Shown here one piece after another: positions 1-10,800 of a DNA stretch of 64,000 nt. Each line of letters opens with the position of its first letter. Within the stretch, counting starts at the first letter, position 1. This stretch comes from Xylogone sp. PMI_703. Lineage: Eukaryota > Ascomycota > Leotiomycetes. Location: contig JAJTUQ010000003.1 of NCBI GenBank assembly GCA_021399445.1, forward strand, positions 5,332,001-5,396,000, written 5' to 3'. Under the pieces are notes generated by a model. The model searched no databases, was not told the DNA's origin, and saw only the letters and a program-made list of their open reading frames with translations. Made by a program: the position numbers and the translations under genes.

Positions 1-1116
1 GAGGTGACTGCCTTGGTTGGAGTGTACATTCCGATCTACTTGCCTCTTTGGGAACGGTCCCAGCAAGAATCTGCGTAGGGCGGAATTGCCTCTTAGTTGC
101 CGAGAATCACTCCCACTTTCCTGTTCTTCCACCATTAAAGTTACATCGTTGGAGCGCCTTCCCCGCTGTCTATTCCGCACATAAACGACCCACGAATTAG
201 GGGCCTGAGCTCGGTTCGGGATTGTTTATCCCAGAGGCCGACAAGCTAAGAACAAGATTTGGAAAGTAAAGTCCAGTGACAATGTGGAGATGCGGAGGGA
301 TGAGGTCACAAGCTATGCCAAGCTTTACGACTCTACCCAAGTATCTATCCGTATCAGTGCGGGTTCGTATCTGCTATCCGTATCGGTCTTTCTGGGGCTT
401 CCCCAAGTTGGTCGGTCCGACGATGTCGAAGGCTGGCTGTTTTATAACCGCTTCAATCATCGCTTAAGACTTACCTCCGTGCGTCAGAAGAAGGACCAAC
501 TTACCTTAATGCTCTTCGTGGTAAACAGTTTTCGCAAGTACAGAGGATTTTGTATTGTGTCACAAAGACCTGCCAATAGATTGGCAGACTCGGGCTGCTT
601 CAGATAATGAGTTTTATCTAACTAATACATATAAAGGCCGACCACTAAAATCTACACCATGTAATAGAATCTGTGGAACGTGGCTTCCCGTACCAGATCA
701 ACTCATTGGTACCCAATGATTACCCATGCACGTATGTTATGCTCTGCTAGTTTCTATATGATGGTGTTAGCCATTGTGCCTGATCTGCACACCGAACCAT
801 CTCCTGCATTATTACGGTAGATCCCATATGTAGCTCATAAAATTGAAAACTTTACTTTGTACAAGCCGTAGGTGGATACTATATCAAGTTATACGGATCT
901 TCCTGTTAACGTGAGCAGAGCTATTCAGCACTATACACTCAATTATGGTACGTGTAAAATAGTATCAGCCAATGAGCACATCCAGTGGTCACTAATTCGT
1001 TTGGGACACGCAATTATACAGGCTCCGCATTCAGTTATTCATGTCTTCTAACACAGATTGAATCTGCTGCTACTTGCGCCTCAAATACTCTCTATACTAA
1101 AACAATGTTCATTATC
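1..1116. other. Intergenic, no supported gene
   Basis: No open frame here has recognisable domains, splice signals or a convincing start. The longest frame (284-607, plus strand, 107 codons) has no family resemblance I can name. The last few hundred bases are the 3' flank of the alpha-galactosidase gene, which reads leftward and stops at 1117. Confidence 0.6.
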
Positions 1117-2769
1117 TCATAATTCATCTCTCTTTGATACTGTTGGTTGGGCACGAAGACGCAGCATAGAAACACCATGTGCCTTGACAAATGAATACAG
1201 TGTGCCTTCTGGCTTAACGGATCCAGTCTTTGTTCCCATCAAAGCAGTGGAATTGGACGCCGGCACCTGAGAAAATACCTTCTTAGCACCTCCCAGGGCT
1301 GTAATGTTGAAGTAACCTGGGCTGGATGAAGATACATTGCCATTGATGATAGCAGAGGCCGTATTGTTGTTCATTCGGTTGGCCCAGAGGTCATAGACAT
1401 CCCAGGTCTGGTGGACCTGTGGAGCGGTACCTCTTGGTGCGTTCTCCCAGAATATTTCTGGTAGAGTCGCGTTCATCAATCGGTCCTTTGCGCCCGCGTT
1501 AAAGAAGAGGACGAGCATATCGCCTCCAGCAAGGTTACCGGTGAAGAGTTGGATCTCGCCTTTGCCGAACTCGTCGGTGTCTTCAACAAAGTATCTCCAT
1601 CGTCTGGTAGCGGATGAGCCCAGTGGGTCTTGCGAAACCGCGAGAACAGCGGGGTTTTGGAGAATTGATAGAGTTGCGGGGTCGATCGTAGACATTACGT
1701 TGGTCATGATCAAGGGGGATTTCATAGCAGCCCAGAGAGAGAAATGTGCTACATATTCGTCATCTGTCATGGCCTTGTTGCCCACCTCTAATGGCTTGTT
1801 AGAGATTGATTATAGCTGTGAATTGGACAGATACTCACGGAGAAGGTCAAGGTCATTCCACGCGCCTGGATAAGCCTTTGATGGATAATAGACGGCCTTG
1901 TTCAACACATTGGTCAAGGAACACTGGTATCCGGCAACCTTGCAGTCTAGTCCGTCAAGCTCTGCACAGGGACACTGAGGGTCATCACGGTCAAAAACAT
2001 CGCTCAGATCACCGGAAGTTCGCCACGAGTTTGCAATTGTTGTCGCGAAGTTCCATGGCCCATCCATACCCCAGTTACACATACTGTAAAGAATTGGGCG
2101 ACCAGTTTTGTTCAGTGCCTGGCCCATGACGTTATAACGATCGAAAGAAAGTTTCGCTGTGCCTTCTTGGCCTTGGTTGAAGCAGTTATCATACTTGAGA
2201 TAATCAATCTGTAGAAAGGTCAGCTGAAGAATCCTCTATGATATACTAATGTAGGAAACTTACTCCCCAACTGGCCCAGACTTGTGCATCCTTCTCCTCA
2301 TACCCAAGTGAGCCTTCATATCTGGCGCAGGTCATGACACCAGCACTAGAGTAGATCCCGACTTTCAACCCTAGATCATGAATCTTGTCGGCGAGACCAC
2401 TAATTCCATCAGGAAATTTGGTCATATTAGGCATGAGATACCCGGATGAATTGCGACCAGCTGACCAGCAGTCATCGAGAATGATGTACTCATAGCCCAG
2501 GTCCTTGAAGCCGTACTGGACAATCCTGTTTGCCGCGTCCAAAATCACGTCTGCATTGAGATTGCATCCGAAAGAGTTCCAAGTGTTCTGTGGGACGGCA
2601 TTAGCAAGACAACTCTTTTCGTAGGACTCCCAAAACTTTTTTAGACAAGATGACTTACCCAGCCCATTTGGGGCGTCAATGCGAGACCATTGTTCAGAGC
2701 GGCCGCCAATTGAGGTCCAATTGAGGCCAAAAGGGCTATCGCCGGCACCTTGGGATTATTGGACAACAT
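1117..2769 (-). CDS. Secreted alpha-galactosidase, GH27, with C-terminal RDEL
   Basis: Hydrolyses terminal alpha-1,6-galactosyl residues (melibiose, raffinose, galactomannan side chains). Four exons (2769-2659, 2587-2264, 2208-1839, 1787-1117) give 491 residues. The first 25 residues are a hydrophobic signal peptide ending near AAALNN. GH27 landmarks follow in order: MGWNTWNSFGC, the LDDCW motif, the nucleophile motif KYDNC at the start of exon 3, and SMCNWG. The C-terminal third is a beta-sandwich-like region with NVS and NMT-type glycosylation sequons. The protein ends in SKRDEL, a KDEL/HDEL-like tail unusual for a secreted glycosidase. It is divergent from the hexose transporter at 4152, which fits joint use of galactosides. 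Length and motifs are normal for the family; the exact substrate preference is not readable. Confidence 0.93.
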
Positions 2770-4151
2770 GACTGATTGCCAGATAGTGGAAGGCGAGGGA
2801 TAAATCGAGGAATGAAGCTTGCCTTGGAGAAAGGAAAATTAAATGTAAGAGAATTAGACAGGATATATATTTTCCCCGAGGTGTAGCTATAGCTACCTTG
2901 CTACACTGCTTCTCGGGGTAAAAGATCACCGTTCCTCCCACTCTCCTCTAGGCATTGCAGGAAATGATCGTTGCTCCATTCTCAAAGTCTGGCAAACGGC
3001 GATGATCTTGCTGCCAGGTACGCTGTAGCGTCATCCAACAAGGCGCCAAACCTCCGCAGTTCCGGAGTTGACCAGCGCATATGCGAGCTCCATCCTGGGA
3101 AGGTGAGTTGACATCAGGGATGGTTTTGCAGCTCTTCCCCGCAAAATAATGGTTCTTCCGTATAATGTGCCATTAGGACCGATATTTCAACCGATCTGAA
3201 CTCTGGTTTCTCAAGGGAAGGTTGTTGGGTTTGAATCGCTACGGCCTAATAGAAACGAGTTTATAAGGCCTCTACCGTATACGCGTAGAAGGCTCTGAAA
3301 AACAGCTGATTTAGTTGCACGGGCAGGAGCTGTGAACGCTCGAGACTGAAGGAACAGCGCGAATAGTCACCGAATCGCATACCCACCACACTGTCAGGTT
3401 AGCAGCTGGGATAACTGTAACTGCATCGTAACAGGGATTGCCTCTTTACCGCCTTCACAGTAGGTTCGGCTGATTCCCTCCTCTAGGTGATGAGTAAGTC
3501 ACAGCAGGTTTTCCCGAAAGCCTGACAGGAGCCTGGAAAAGATGGGGCAGCAAGGCCGGTCACCAACAACTCCGTGGGCAAGCTGGCAAGTCAGCGACAA
3601 AAGAACCTGGAGACGGGGGGTTAAGTGGGTATTAAATAGTTGTTGTCGCTGTTGACTCGGACCCGCTGAACTAGAGTGTTGATCACTGCCCCAGGTACAT
3701 CCATCCAGGCATCTCGGCCCATTCAGCTCTGGATACAGTATTTCCATCCGCTCTTCGGTGCTGTGCACAACCACATCTACGGCTTCACTTTCCAACCAGA
3801 ATCGCACACTTATCTTCGTCTTGCCTGCATTCAACACCCTGGCATCAATGGCACACCCGCACCGCTCTCCTGGTGCTGTATCCTTGTTTTACTTGTCGAA
3901 TTGCATCGCAAACCACTCCCTCGACGACCCCGTACTCTCCCCATGTCTCCATTTTTTTGCCTCCAGGTTACACTGCACTTCCCCATGATATGGGAGTATA
4001 AAGATGGACATCTTCCCCGTAATCTAATGACTTCGTTCCTTGCATCTCTACCTTTCAAGACCCTCCCAGCGACTATCTTTCCTGCGCCGGAGGGAAGTCC
4101 TTAGTCCTCTCTAGGGAATAACAAGTCTTACATTTCCTTGCTACTGCCAAA
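2770..4151. promoter_or_regulatory. Shared divergent promoter, alpha-galactosidase / hexose transporter
   Basis: This 1.4 kb stretch separates two gene starts pointing away from each other. It contains four matches to the loose carbon-repressor (CreA/Mig1) consensus SYGGRG on the minus strand: CTCCGC 3052-3057, CCCCGC 3137-3142, CCCCAG 3689-3694 and CTCCAG 3961-3966. Such six-base matches are expected by chance at about this density, so they are suggestive only. A CT-rich tract before 4130 resembles a fungal core promoter. No supported gene lies inside. Confidence 0.45.
3997..4003 (+). promoter_or_regulatory. Candidate TATA box of the hexose transporter
   Basis: TATAAAG lies about 150 bases upstream of the ATG at 4152 and is followed by a pyrimidine-rich stretch, a typical fungal core-promoter layout. 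There is no transcript evidence. Confidence 0.4.
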
Positions 4152-6035
4152 ATGTATCAGATTGGAAATTTGTACGGCATCGCCGCCGTCGCTATTGTCG
4201 GCGGTGGATTGTTTGGTTTTGACATTTCATCTATGTCTGCTATGTAAGTAAATGAACAGCCTCAAATACAACTGGAGAAAATTTCATCTATTCATTTTGC
4301 TCATCTTCGTATTTAGTATATCCACTCAGCAGTATCTTTGTTACTTCAACTCGGATCCTAGTACCTATGATCCCACTGCCCATACTCAGCAATGTGCAGG
4401 TCCAACTTCATCAACGCAAGGTGGTATTACCGCCTCAATGGCGGGAGGCTCCTTTGTTGGTGCCCTTATCTCTGGTTACTGCTCTGATACACTAGGTCGT
4501 AAAAAGGCAATTCAGATTGGCTCCGTGATTTGGTATGTGTTGAAGATAAAGAAGTTGGTTCGCCTAGTTTACTATTTTCTAATAACATCACAGGTGTATT
4601 GGTTCTATACTCGTCTGTGCCTCCCAAAACATCGGAATGCTAGTGGTTGGTCGTTTTATTAATGGTATTTCCGTTGGTATCTGCTCGGCGCAAGTTCCTG
4701 TATACATCACCGAAGTGGCACCGCCAACTAAACGAGGACGTCTGGTCGGGGCCCAGCAATGGGCCATCACCTGGGGTATTTTGATTATGTTCTACGTCTC
4801 CTACGGATGCAGTTTTATTGGCAGATATGATCATCCCCCAAGTCCAACAGCCTTCCGTCTTCCCTGGGGTCTTCAGATGATTCCTGCCATTTTTCTCTTC
4901 TTCGCCATGTTCCTCCTTCCCGAGTCGCCCAGATGGCTGGCAAAGAAAGACCGCTGGGAAGAGGCTGAGGCAGTAATTGCTCTTGTTCATGCTAAGGGAG
5001 ACAGGAGCCATCCGTTTGTGATGCGCGAGATGCAGGAAATTCGGGACTTCTGTGAATTTGAGCGGCAGAATGCTGATGTCTCTTACCTCGAGCTCCTCAA
5101 GCCCAACATGATAAACCGAACTCATATCAGCATCTTCACTCAATTCTGGTCTCAACTCACGGGAATGAACGTAATAATGTACTATATTACTTATGTGTTT
5201 GCAATGGTTTGTTTTCTTCTTGTTCAATATCGAATCTTTGATGCTAATATCAAAATTGCTAGGCCGGTCTCAAGGGCAACAACGCACTCATCTCATCCTC
5301 AATTAACTACGTAATCAACGTTTTTATGACAATACCAGCTCTTTTATTTGTTGATAGATGGGGACGACGTACGACTCTCGTCTGTGGTGCTATTTCCCTG
5401 ATGATATGGTGGTACATTACAGCCGGTATTTTGGCAACCTATGGACATCACGCACCTCCTGGAGGTTTGAATCACGTCTCTGAGGAATCCTGGCTTATTT
5501 CTGGCGCTCCATCAAAAGCAGTTATTGCATGCTCCTATTTGATTGTTGCGTCTTTCGCTCCATCGTGGGGTCCTGTCTCATGGATCTATCCTCCAGAGCT
5601 GTTCCCTCTGCGCCTCCGTGCGAAGGGGGTCTCGGTCTCCACAGCCGCCTGTTGGATCATGAACTTTGCGCTTGGTTACTTCACTCCCCCAGCTTTCACA
5701 AACATTGCTTGGAAGATATATCTTGGTAATTTATGCTAATCAAATTATTATCTGGTAAATAAATCGCTAACATATTTGGTGTAGTATTTGGTATTTTCTG
5801 TACGGCGATGGCTGTACACTCATTTTTATGCTTTCCTGAAACAGCCGGCAAGCCTTTGGAAGAAATTGAAGAGATGTTCGCAAGTGGTGTGCCAGCATGG
5901 AAGACTCATGGTTCCTTCTCTACTAGTCGTCTCCTTGAGAGAGGTGAATTCGACTCCGAGAAGCAAGCCGGCATTGCACGAGAAGAGGTCGAGGATGCTG
6001 CTGCGGTTCCTGTAACACTTGAGAAGGCGGCATAA
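4152..6035 (+). CDS. MFS hexose transporter (sugar porter family)
   Basis: A plasma-membrane monosaccharide/H+ symporter-type protein of 544 residues. Five exons: 4152-4243, 4317-4532, 4594-5206, 5263-5725, 5785-6035. Sugar-porter signatures are visible: FGFDISSMSA in helix 1, SDTLGRKKA after helix 2, GRFINGISVG, LLPESPRWL before the central loop, QLTGMNVIMYY in helix 7, VDRWGRR after helix 8 and PETAGKPLEEIEEMF at the end of helix 12. The 3' splice site of intron 1 was set at 4316 because only this keeps the phase and yields SAIISTQQYLCYFN. Intron 3 has a weak GTTTGT donor. The best match is the fungal high-affinity glucose/monosaccharide transporter group. Substrate is inferred, but the divergent alpha-galactosidase suggests glucose or galactose. 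Confidence 0.93.
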
Positions 6036-6581
6036 AGAGCTTCACATCTTCCAAACATAAATTATATCTTTTGGCTAGGCTTCACTCTCACCTTTTGTAA
6101 TGGCAGTATTACCAATGAGTGAGGGTTATGTGAGGGCGAAAGCAAATAGTATATACATATTTAAATAATAAGGATCACAGCATCCGAACCGTTCATAAAT
6201 AACAACGAAGCTGTCGGAAGCATTTATCTATTTCCCCTTACATTAAGGAATATCTCATTAGGCCCCGGAGTCCGATAAGTCCCATTTTAGCGCTGTTACC
6301 TTATACTTTCAGCTATGTTTATTGGATATTCAAGGCAAAACGAAGAATGTAAATGGACAGACGAGTTTACTGCCTGATGAGCCTAAAAATCTAGGACTGA
6401 ATGGGATAGCAGTTGCGTAAGTGCACTTCAGTATAGTTCTAACTAAACTCTACTGGTTTTGGTGTAATTTATGTCTCTCTATTGATTTGTCTAGGAGGGA
6501 GCCATAGGTGTAGTATACCAGATCCTAAGAATCAACCGCCCCGTAGTACTACTTAATAGTTCCTTTCGGATAGGGTCAAAC
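6036..6581. other. Intergenic, nothing recognised
   Basis: AT-rich 3' flank shared by the transporter (plus strand) and the convergent orphan gene that ends near 6582. No repeat, RNA gene or open frame with support. Confidence 0.5.
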
Positions 6582-7199
6582 TCAAATATTAATATCGAAG
6601 AGCTGAAAGTGAGCCTCCCAATTCAGAATTTTAGAGCCCTCTAGGTCTATATATGGCCTTATAGCCCAAGGCATTGGCGAATAAATAAGTATTAGCATAT
6701 GGGCTGGAACACACATATGGTTATAATTTAGATAAATAATAAATAATAGATGATAAATGAGAGCGGTGATATCATACCACAACATTTCCCAGGCGTCTTT
6801 GTAATAACGCGCAACTGATTTCTTGGATTTTCCTTTTATGGTAAGAGACTCACAGAGAGAGCAGTAGCTGTCAATGTATCCATTGATGACATCACAATCG
6901 ACCATCTTATTCCTATTGCCTCTGGTGGATGGATAAACTGGAAAGGGCTTCCCAATTTTGTCATCGTCAGGCGGAGGGAGACGGCCGTAATATGGGCGGA
7001 AGAAGAGTGCCGGAGTCAAGTCATCCGCCGTACTTGGATCGTATTCAACAGCCGAGATTTTGAAATCAGTAAGATCGATTTGATCAAATTCAGTGTGTTG
7101 ATAGTGCGCGTCGATTTGTTTCTCCAGCGTCCGAAGTCCCTGGAGACGACTCTGGCGAACCTGGGCAACCCAAGTTGGAACGAGCTGCTTAGCCGGCAT
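6582..7199 (-). CDS. Orphan hypothetical protein, probably 3'-truncated
   Basis: The ATG at 7199 opens a 205-codon frame. The first 140 or so residues look like genuine coding sequence, with charged, ordered composition, a CSLCESL cysteine pair and a proline-rich LPPPDDDKIGKPFPVYP segment. The remainder is AT-rich, hydrophobic and low-quality, and begins just after a GGTATGATATC sequence that could be a splice donor. The natural protein may therefore end differently or the gene may be decayed. I recognise no domain. The gene start lies only 232 bases from the left LTR of the copia element, so its promoter may have been disturbed by that insertion. Confidence 0.35.
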   Translation of the reverse strand: MPAKQLVPTWVAQVRQSRLQGLRTLEKQIDAHYQHTEFDQIDLTDFKISAVEYDPSTADDLTPALFFRPYYGRLPPPDDDKIGKPFPVYPSTRGNRNKMVDCDVINGYIDSYCSLCESLTIKGKSKKSVARYYKDAWEMLWYDITALIYHLLFIIYLNYNHMCVPAHMLILIYSPMPWAIRPYIDLEGSKILNWEAHFQLFDINI

Positions 7200-7426
7200 T
7201 CTATAGCTTGACCGATGTTTTTACCTCTCAGATAGGTAGGTACTCAAGGAAAGAAACTGAAATAGGCTGGAATCACGTCACTCGCCGCCAGCCATAGTAT
7301 TTGGCTGCCTAGCCACGTGCCTTTGAGGCCCACAGATACGGTTGCCTCCTCGGCATTCCCCTATGTACTGTACATCATCAAGATAAGCAGCGAGTCGAAT
7401 CTCTGTAGCATACATTTATGTGTGGT

Positions 7427-7431
7427 AGTTT
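7427..7431. repeat. Target-site duplication, left copy (AGTTT)
   Basis: The five bases AGTTT immediately left of the element are repeated immediately right of it at 12578-12582. This is the usual 5-base duplication made by a copia-type integrase, and it fixes the element boundaries exactly. Confidence 0.93.
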
Positions 7432-7622
7432 TGTCAGAGGTTATGGCGCAGTGGTTAGGCTACTCCACATATAAATTGTATGGTACAGAGACTCTATTCG
7501 TTGCTAGTCTTGATGATGTACAGTACATAGGGGTAAACCGGTAAAACTCTTCTCTTTTACCGACCGTTAGCTTCTACAGCTATGATTGGCCAACGCCAAT
7601 TACGTAAGCAATATCTCTGACA
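7432..7622 (-). repeat. 3' LTR of copia element (191 bases)
   Basis: Identical to the copy at 12387-12577. Begins TG and ends CA, with an 8-base terminal inverted repeat TGTCAGAG/CTCTGACA. Confidence 0.96.
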
Positions 7623-7629
7623 CTCCCCC
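7623..7629 (-). other. Polypurine tract (plus-strand primer)
   Basis: Read on the element strand, GGGGGAG directly abuts the TGTCAGAG start of the 3' LTR, where a plus-strand primer is expected. A second purine run, complement of CTGTCTCTCCCCC at about 7644-7656, lies a little further inside. Confidence 0.8.
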
Positions 7630-7871
7630 ATGCGTCGTAATTGCTGTCTCTCCCCCTACGGCGCAATATAGCTGTGTAGGTGTATTTGCGGTTGGTTTCA
7701 GGCCTCGTTAACTCCCACAACGAGTTTACGGCTCGTAACGTCTACATCTCCCTTGGAGTTCGATCGTTCCACAGGTCTACAGGTTCTACCTCTCCCCCAG
7801 TGGAGGAGTTCGATCACTGTACTGTGTTGTGGTACAAGAGTGCCTCCGGCATCTTTAGTGTTCCTAGCTTC

Positions 7872-10800
7872 CTAGGTTTGCTGGAATTCCCCAATTCCGA
7901 GTGTACGAAGATGTTTGTAGAATCGTTCTACGGGTAGTTGTTTCGTGAGTATGTCTGCCGGTTGGTCAACACCCGGAATGTGCTCTACTGAGAGCCTGCT
8001 GGCTTCTACCATGTCGGATCGAATATAATTGAACCGTATATCAATGTGCTTGGCTTTCTTGTGATACTTGTTGTCGTGGATGAGTTTTACGGCTTCCATA
8101 TTGTCGATATAGAGCGTTGGCGGATGGGGAAAGTCTTCCTTCAGGTCTTTATTCAACTTCTCCAGTTATGCTGCTTCCTTCGAGGCTTCGCTTGCCGATA
8201 TGAATTCAGCTTCCATAGAGCTTAACGCGGTCGATTTCTGACGCTGAGCCACCCATAATATAGCTCCCCTAGCTCTGGTTACAGTCCATCCGTTAAAGGA
8301 CTTCTTGTTACCTTCAGTTCCCCATGTAGCGTCATTATACAGGGTGTAGGGGTTTTCGGTCCGTGGAGGTGCGTTTAGGCGTCTTAGACTCTCTTGCGGA
8401 CTCCCAGTATAGGTTATTCCATAGCTGATTGTTCCCTTTAAATAACGTAACACCTGTTTGGTATATTGAAGGTGTAAAACCCGTGGATCTGACATATGCC
8501 TTGCCAGTTGGCTGACTGTGTAGCTGATGTCTGGACGTGTATAGTTCGACAGGTAAATGAGTGAGCCTGTAAGTTGTTGATACAGTGTTACTTCAGGGAG
8601 CTCTAGCGGTTGATAACGGTTGTCTTTGGCTATGGCCTCTGAGTCTAGTTCGTCAATTCGAGACAGGATTGTTCCCGGTGGTATAGGTAGCTTGATTGGG
8701 TTGCAATTCGACATCTTAAATCGCTCTAAGAGGTTGGTGATATACAGCGTTTGGTGGAGGTGTAAAGACTTAGCTTTACGGTCGCGTTTGATCTGAAATC
8801 CGACGAATAGCTTTGCCTCCCCTAAGTCTTTGCACTTCCACTGCTTAAATATCTGGGATTTGGTGTGTATCACCTTGTCAAGATCTCTTATAATCAATAT
8901 ATCGTCAACAAATAATAAGATATATACTCCATCTTTCACATAGAGATTAGGGTTCGCAACCGATGGCTTAAAGCCGATACTCTCAAAATATGTGTTCACA
9001 TCCTTGAACCATGCTCTCGGAGCTTGTTTCAGTCCGTAAAGTGACTTGTGGAGCTGTAAACAGTATTCTGACGGGTCTGCGGATGGATCTAGCCATTCGA
9101 AGTACTCTGGGATCTCCATATATATCTCCTCCGGCAAGTGAGGGTTCAGAAAAGCTGTGTCAACATCTACTTGATGTATTTCCAGGTCTTTGGCCGCTGC
9201 TACAGCTAGAGCGGTTCTTACGGATGTATACTTCACCACTGACGCGAAGGTTTCCGTATAGTCTACTCCGTAAACTTGTTCAAATCCTTTAATCACTAGA
9301 CGTGCCTTGTGACGCGATAACTCTCCTTTATCGTTGAACTTATCCTTACACACCCATTTGCAACTTATAATCTTCCGGTTCTGAGGTCTCTTAACGATAG
9401 AAAATGTATGCGTGTGCTTCAACGACTGTAGTTCCGAGAGAATAGCTTCTTTCCATCCGTCAGGATCCCTTTTGAGCGCTTCTTGGGCCGTAAAGACCTC
9501 AAATGGCATAGTGTAGCTCTTTTGGAGTTCAGCAACCATCATAGCTACGCCATCTGAAAAGACTTTCCTCTTGGGGTGCCTCCCTGACCTAGTGGACTGG
9601 AATATCTCTGGATTGAGGGTATCTTTGCGTCTGTAACGCCTCTTGCCCACTACAGGAGTCTCTGACTCTACCGGAGCACCTGGTCCAACGACCCGAGGTT
9701 CTACAACCTGACGCATACTGGTTGGCTCTCCTGCCCCAACCTCAGGCTTTACAACCTGTTCAGCACCAATTCCAGCTGTGCTGTCGCTCGACCTCTCTAG
9801 GGAGCTTTCTATCGGAGCGCGTGGCGCTTCTGACTGTTCAGCAACAGTTGTAGAGTGTCCCTCCTGTTCAGCAACAGGTTTATCTTCACCTTCCGGGAGA
9901 GTTGCGGGTGGAGGATTTGCAGGCTTCTCTGTGGGAAGGCTTCTAATGATTACGTCTCTGTGTCTCACTGGTTTGTTAGCAACATCTGCAACTTTAGGGA
10001 ATGTATACTCATGGACATCAATATCTGCAGAGACATGTTCTTGATGTGTTTGCGGGTCTACGAGTCTAGCTATCGAGGTAGCACTTTGGCCCATATATAT
10101 GAATTCACCTCGAATTCTAGGTGCTTGTGTGGTTGAGCGTAATTCCTTTGGTCTGAAGCTGTAAGCAGCACATCCGAATACTCGTAGTTGTGAAAGGTCT
10201 GGTTTGCGGTCATAATACGCTTCGAAGGAAGTTGTTGCCTTTGATTGCGGTCCGTAAGGTAATGCAGTAGTTGGAATTCGATTTCTGAGCCATACAGCGT
10301 GCTCTGTGGCATAGCACCAGAATCCATGGGGTAATTTGGCTCGGTATAGCATAGATCTGGAAAACTTGTTGACGGTTTGCATCATACGTTCAATAACTCC
10401 ATTCAGAGAGTGCTTGTAAGGGGGTGACGGTTCAAGTTGGATTCCCAGACTCAATAGGAACTGTTTAAACACCTCTCCAAACTCGCTCCTTCCATTATCG
10501 GCTCGTATGTGTACTACTTTAGTATTACACTCTCGTTCAATCCGTAAAAGTAGTTCTCTGAAGGCGTGATGGACTTCGGTTGATTCTTTGGTTCGTAAGA
10601 ACTTTATCCAGGTGTATCGGGTGGCGTCATCCGTAACTAAGAGGAAGTATTTATATCCTCTAACACTCTGTGACTTGATTCCTGAGATATCACAGTGTAG
10701 ACGTCGTCCTTTTAGGGTAGTTCGGGTGTCGGTGCTCTTGTGAAAAGATTCCTTCATTCTTCCGGCCAAACAGGCTTCACAGGCTGTCTTTCCCGGTGGC

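Noticed and set aside
284..607. Plus-strand frame of 107 codons at the left edge
   Set aside because: No recognisable similarity and a second overlapping frame of equal quality; no promoter or homology support.
7438..7460. tRNA A-box-like sequence (TGGCGCAGTGGTTAG) in each LTR on the plus strand
   Set aside because: No B box follows within a tRNA-like distance, no cloverleaf can be drawn, and it lies antisense to the element. Most likely chance similarity.
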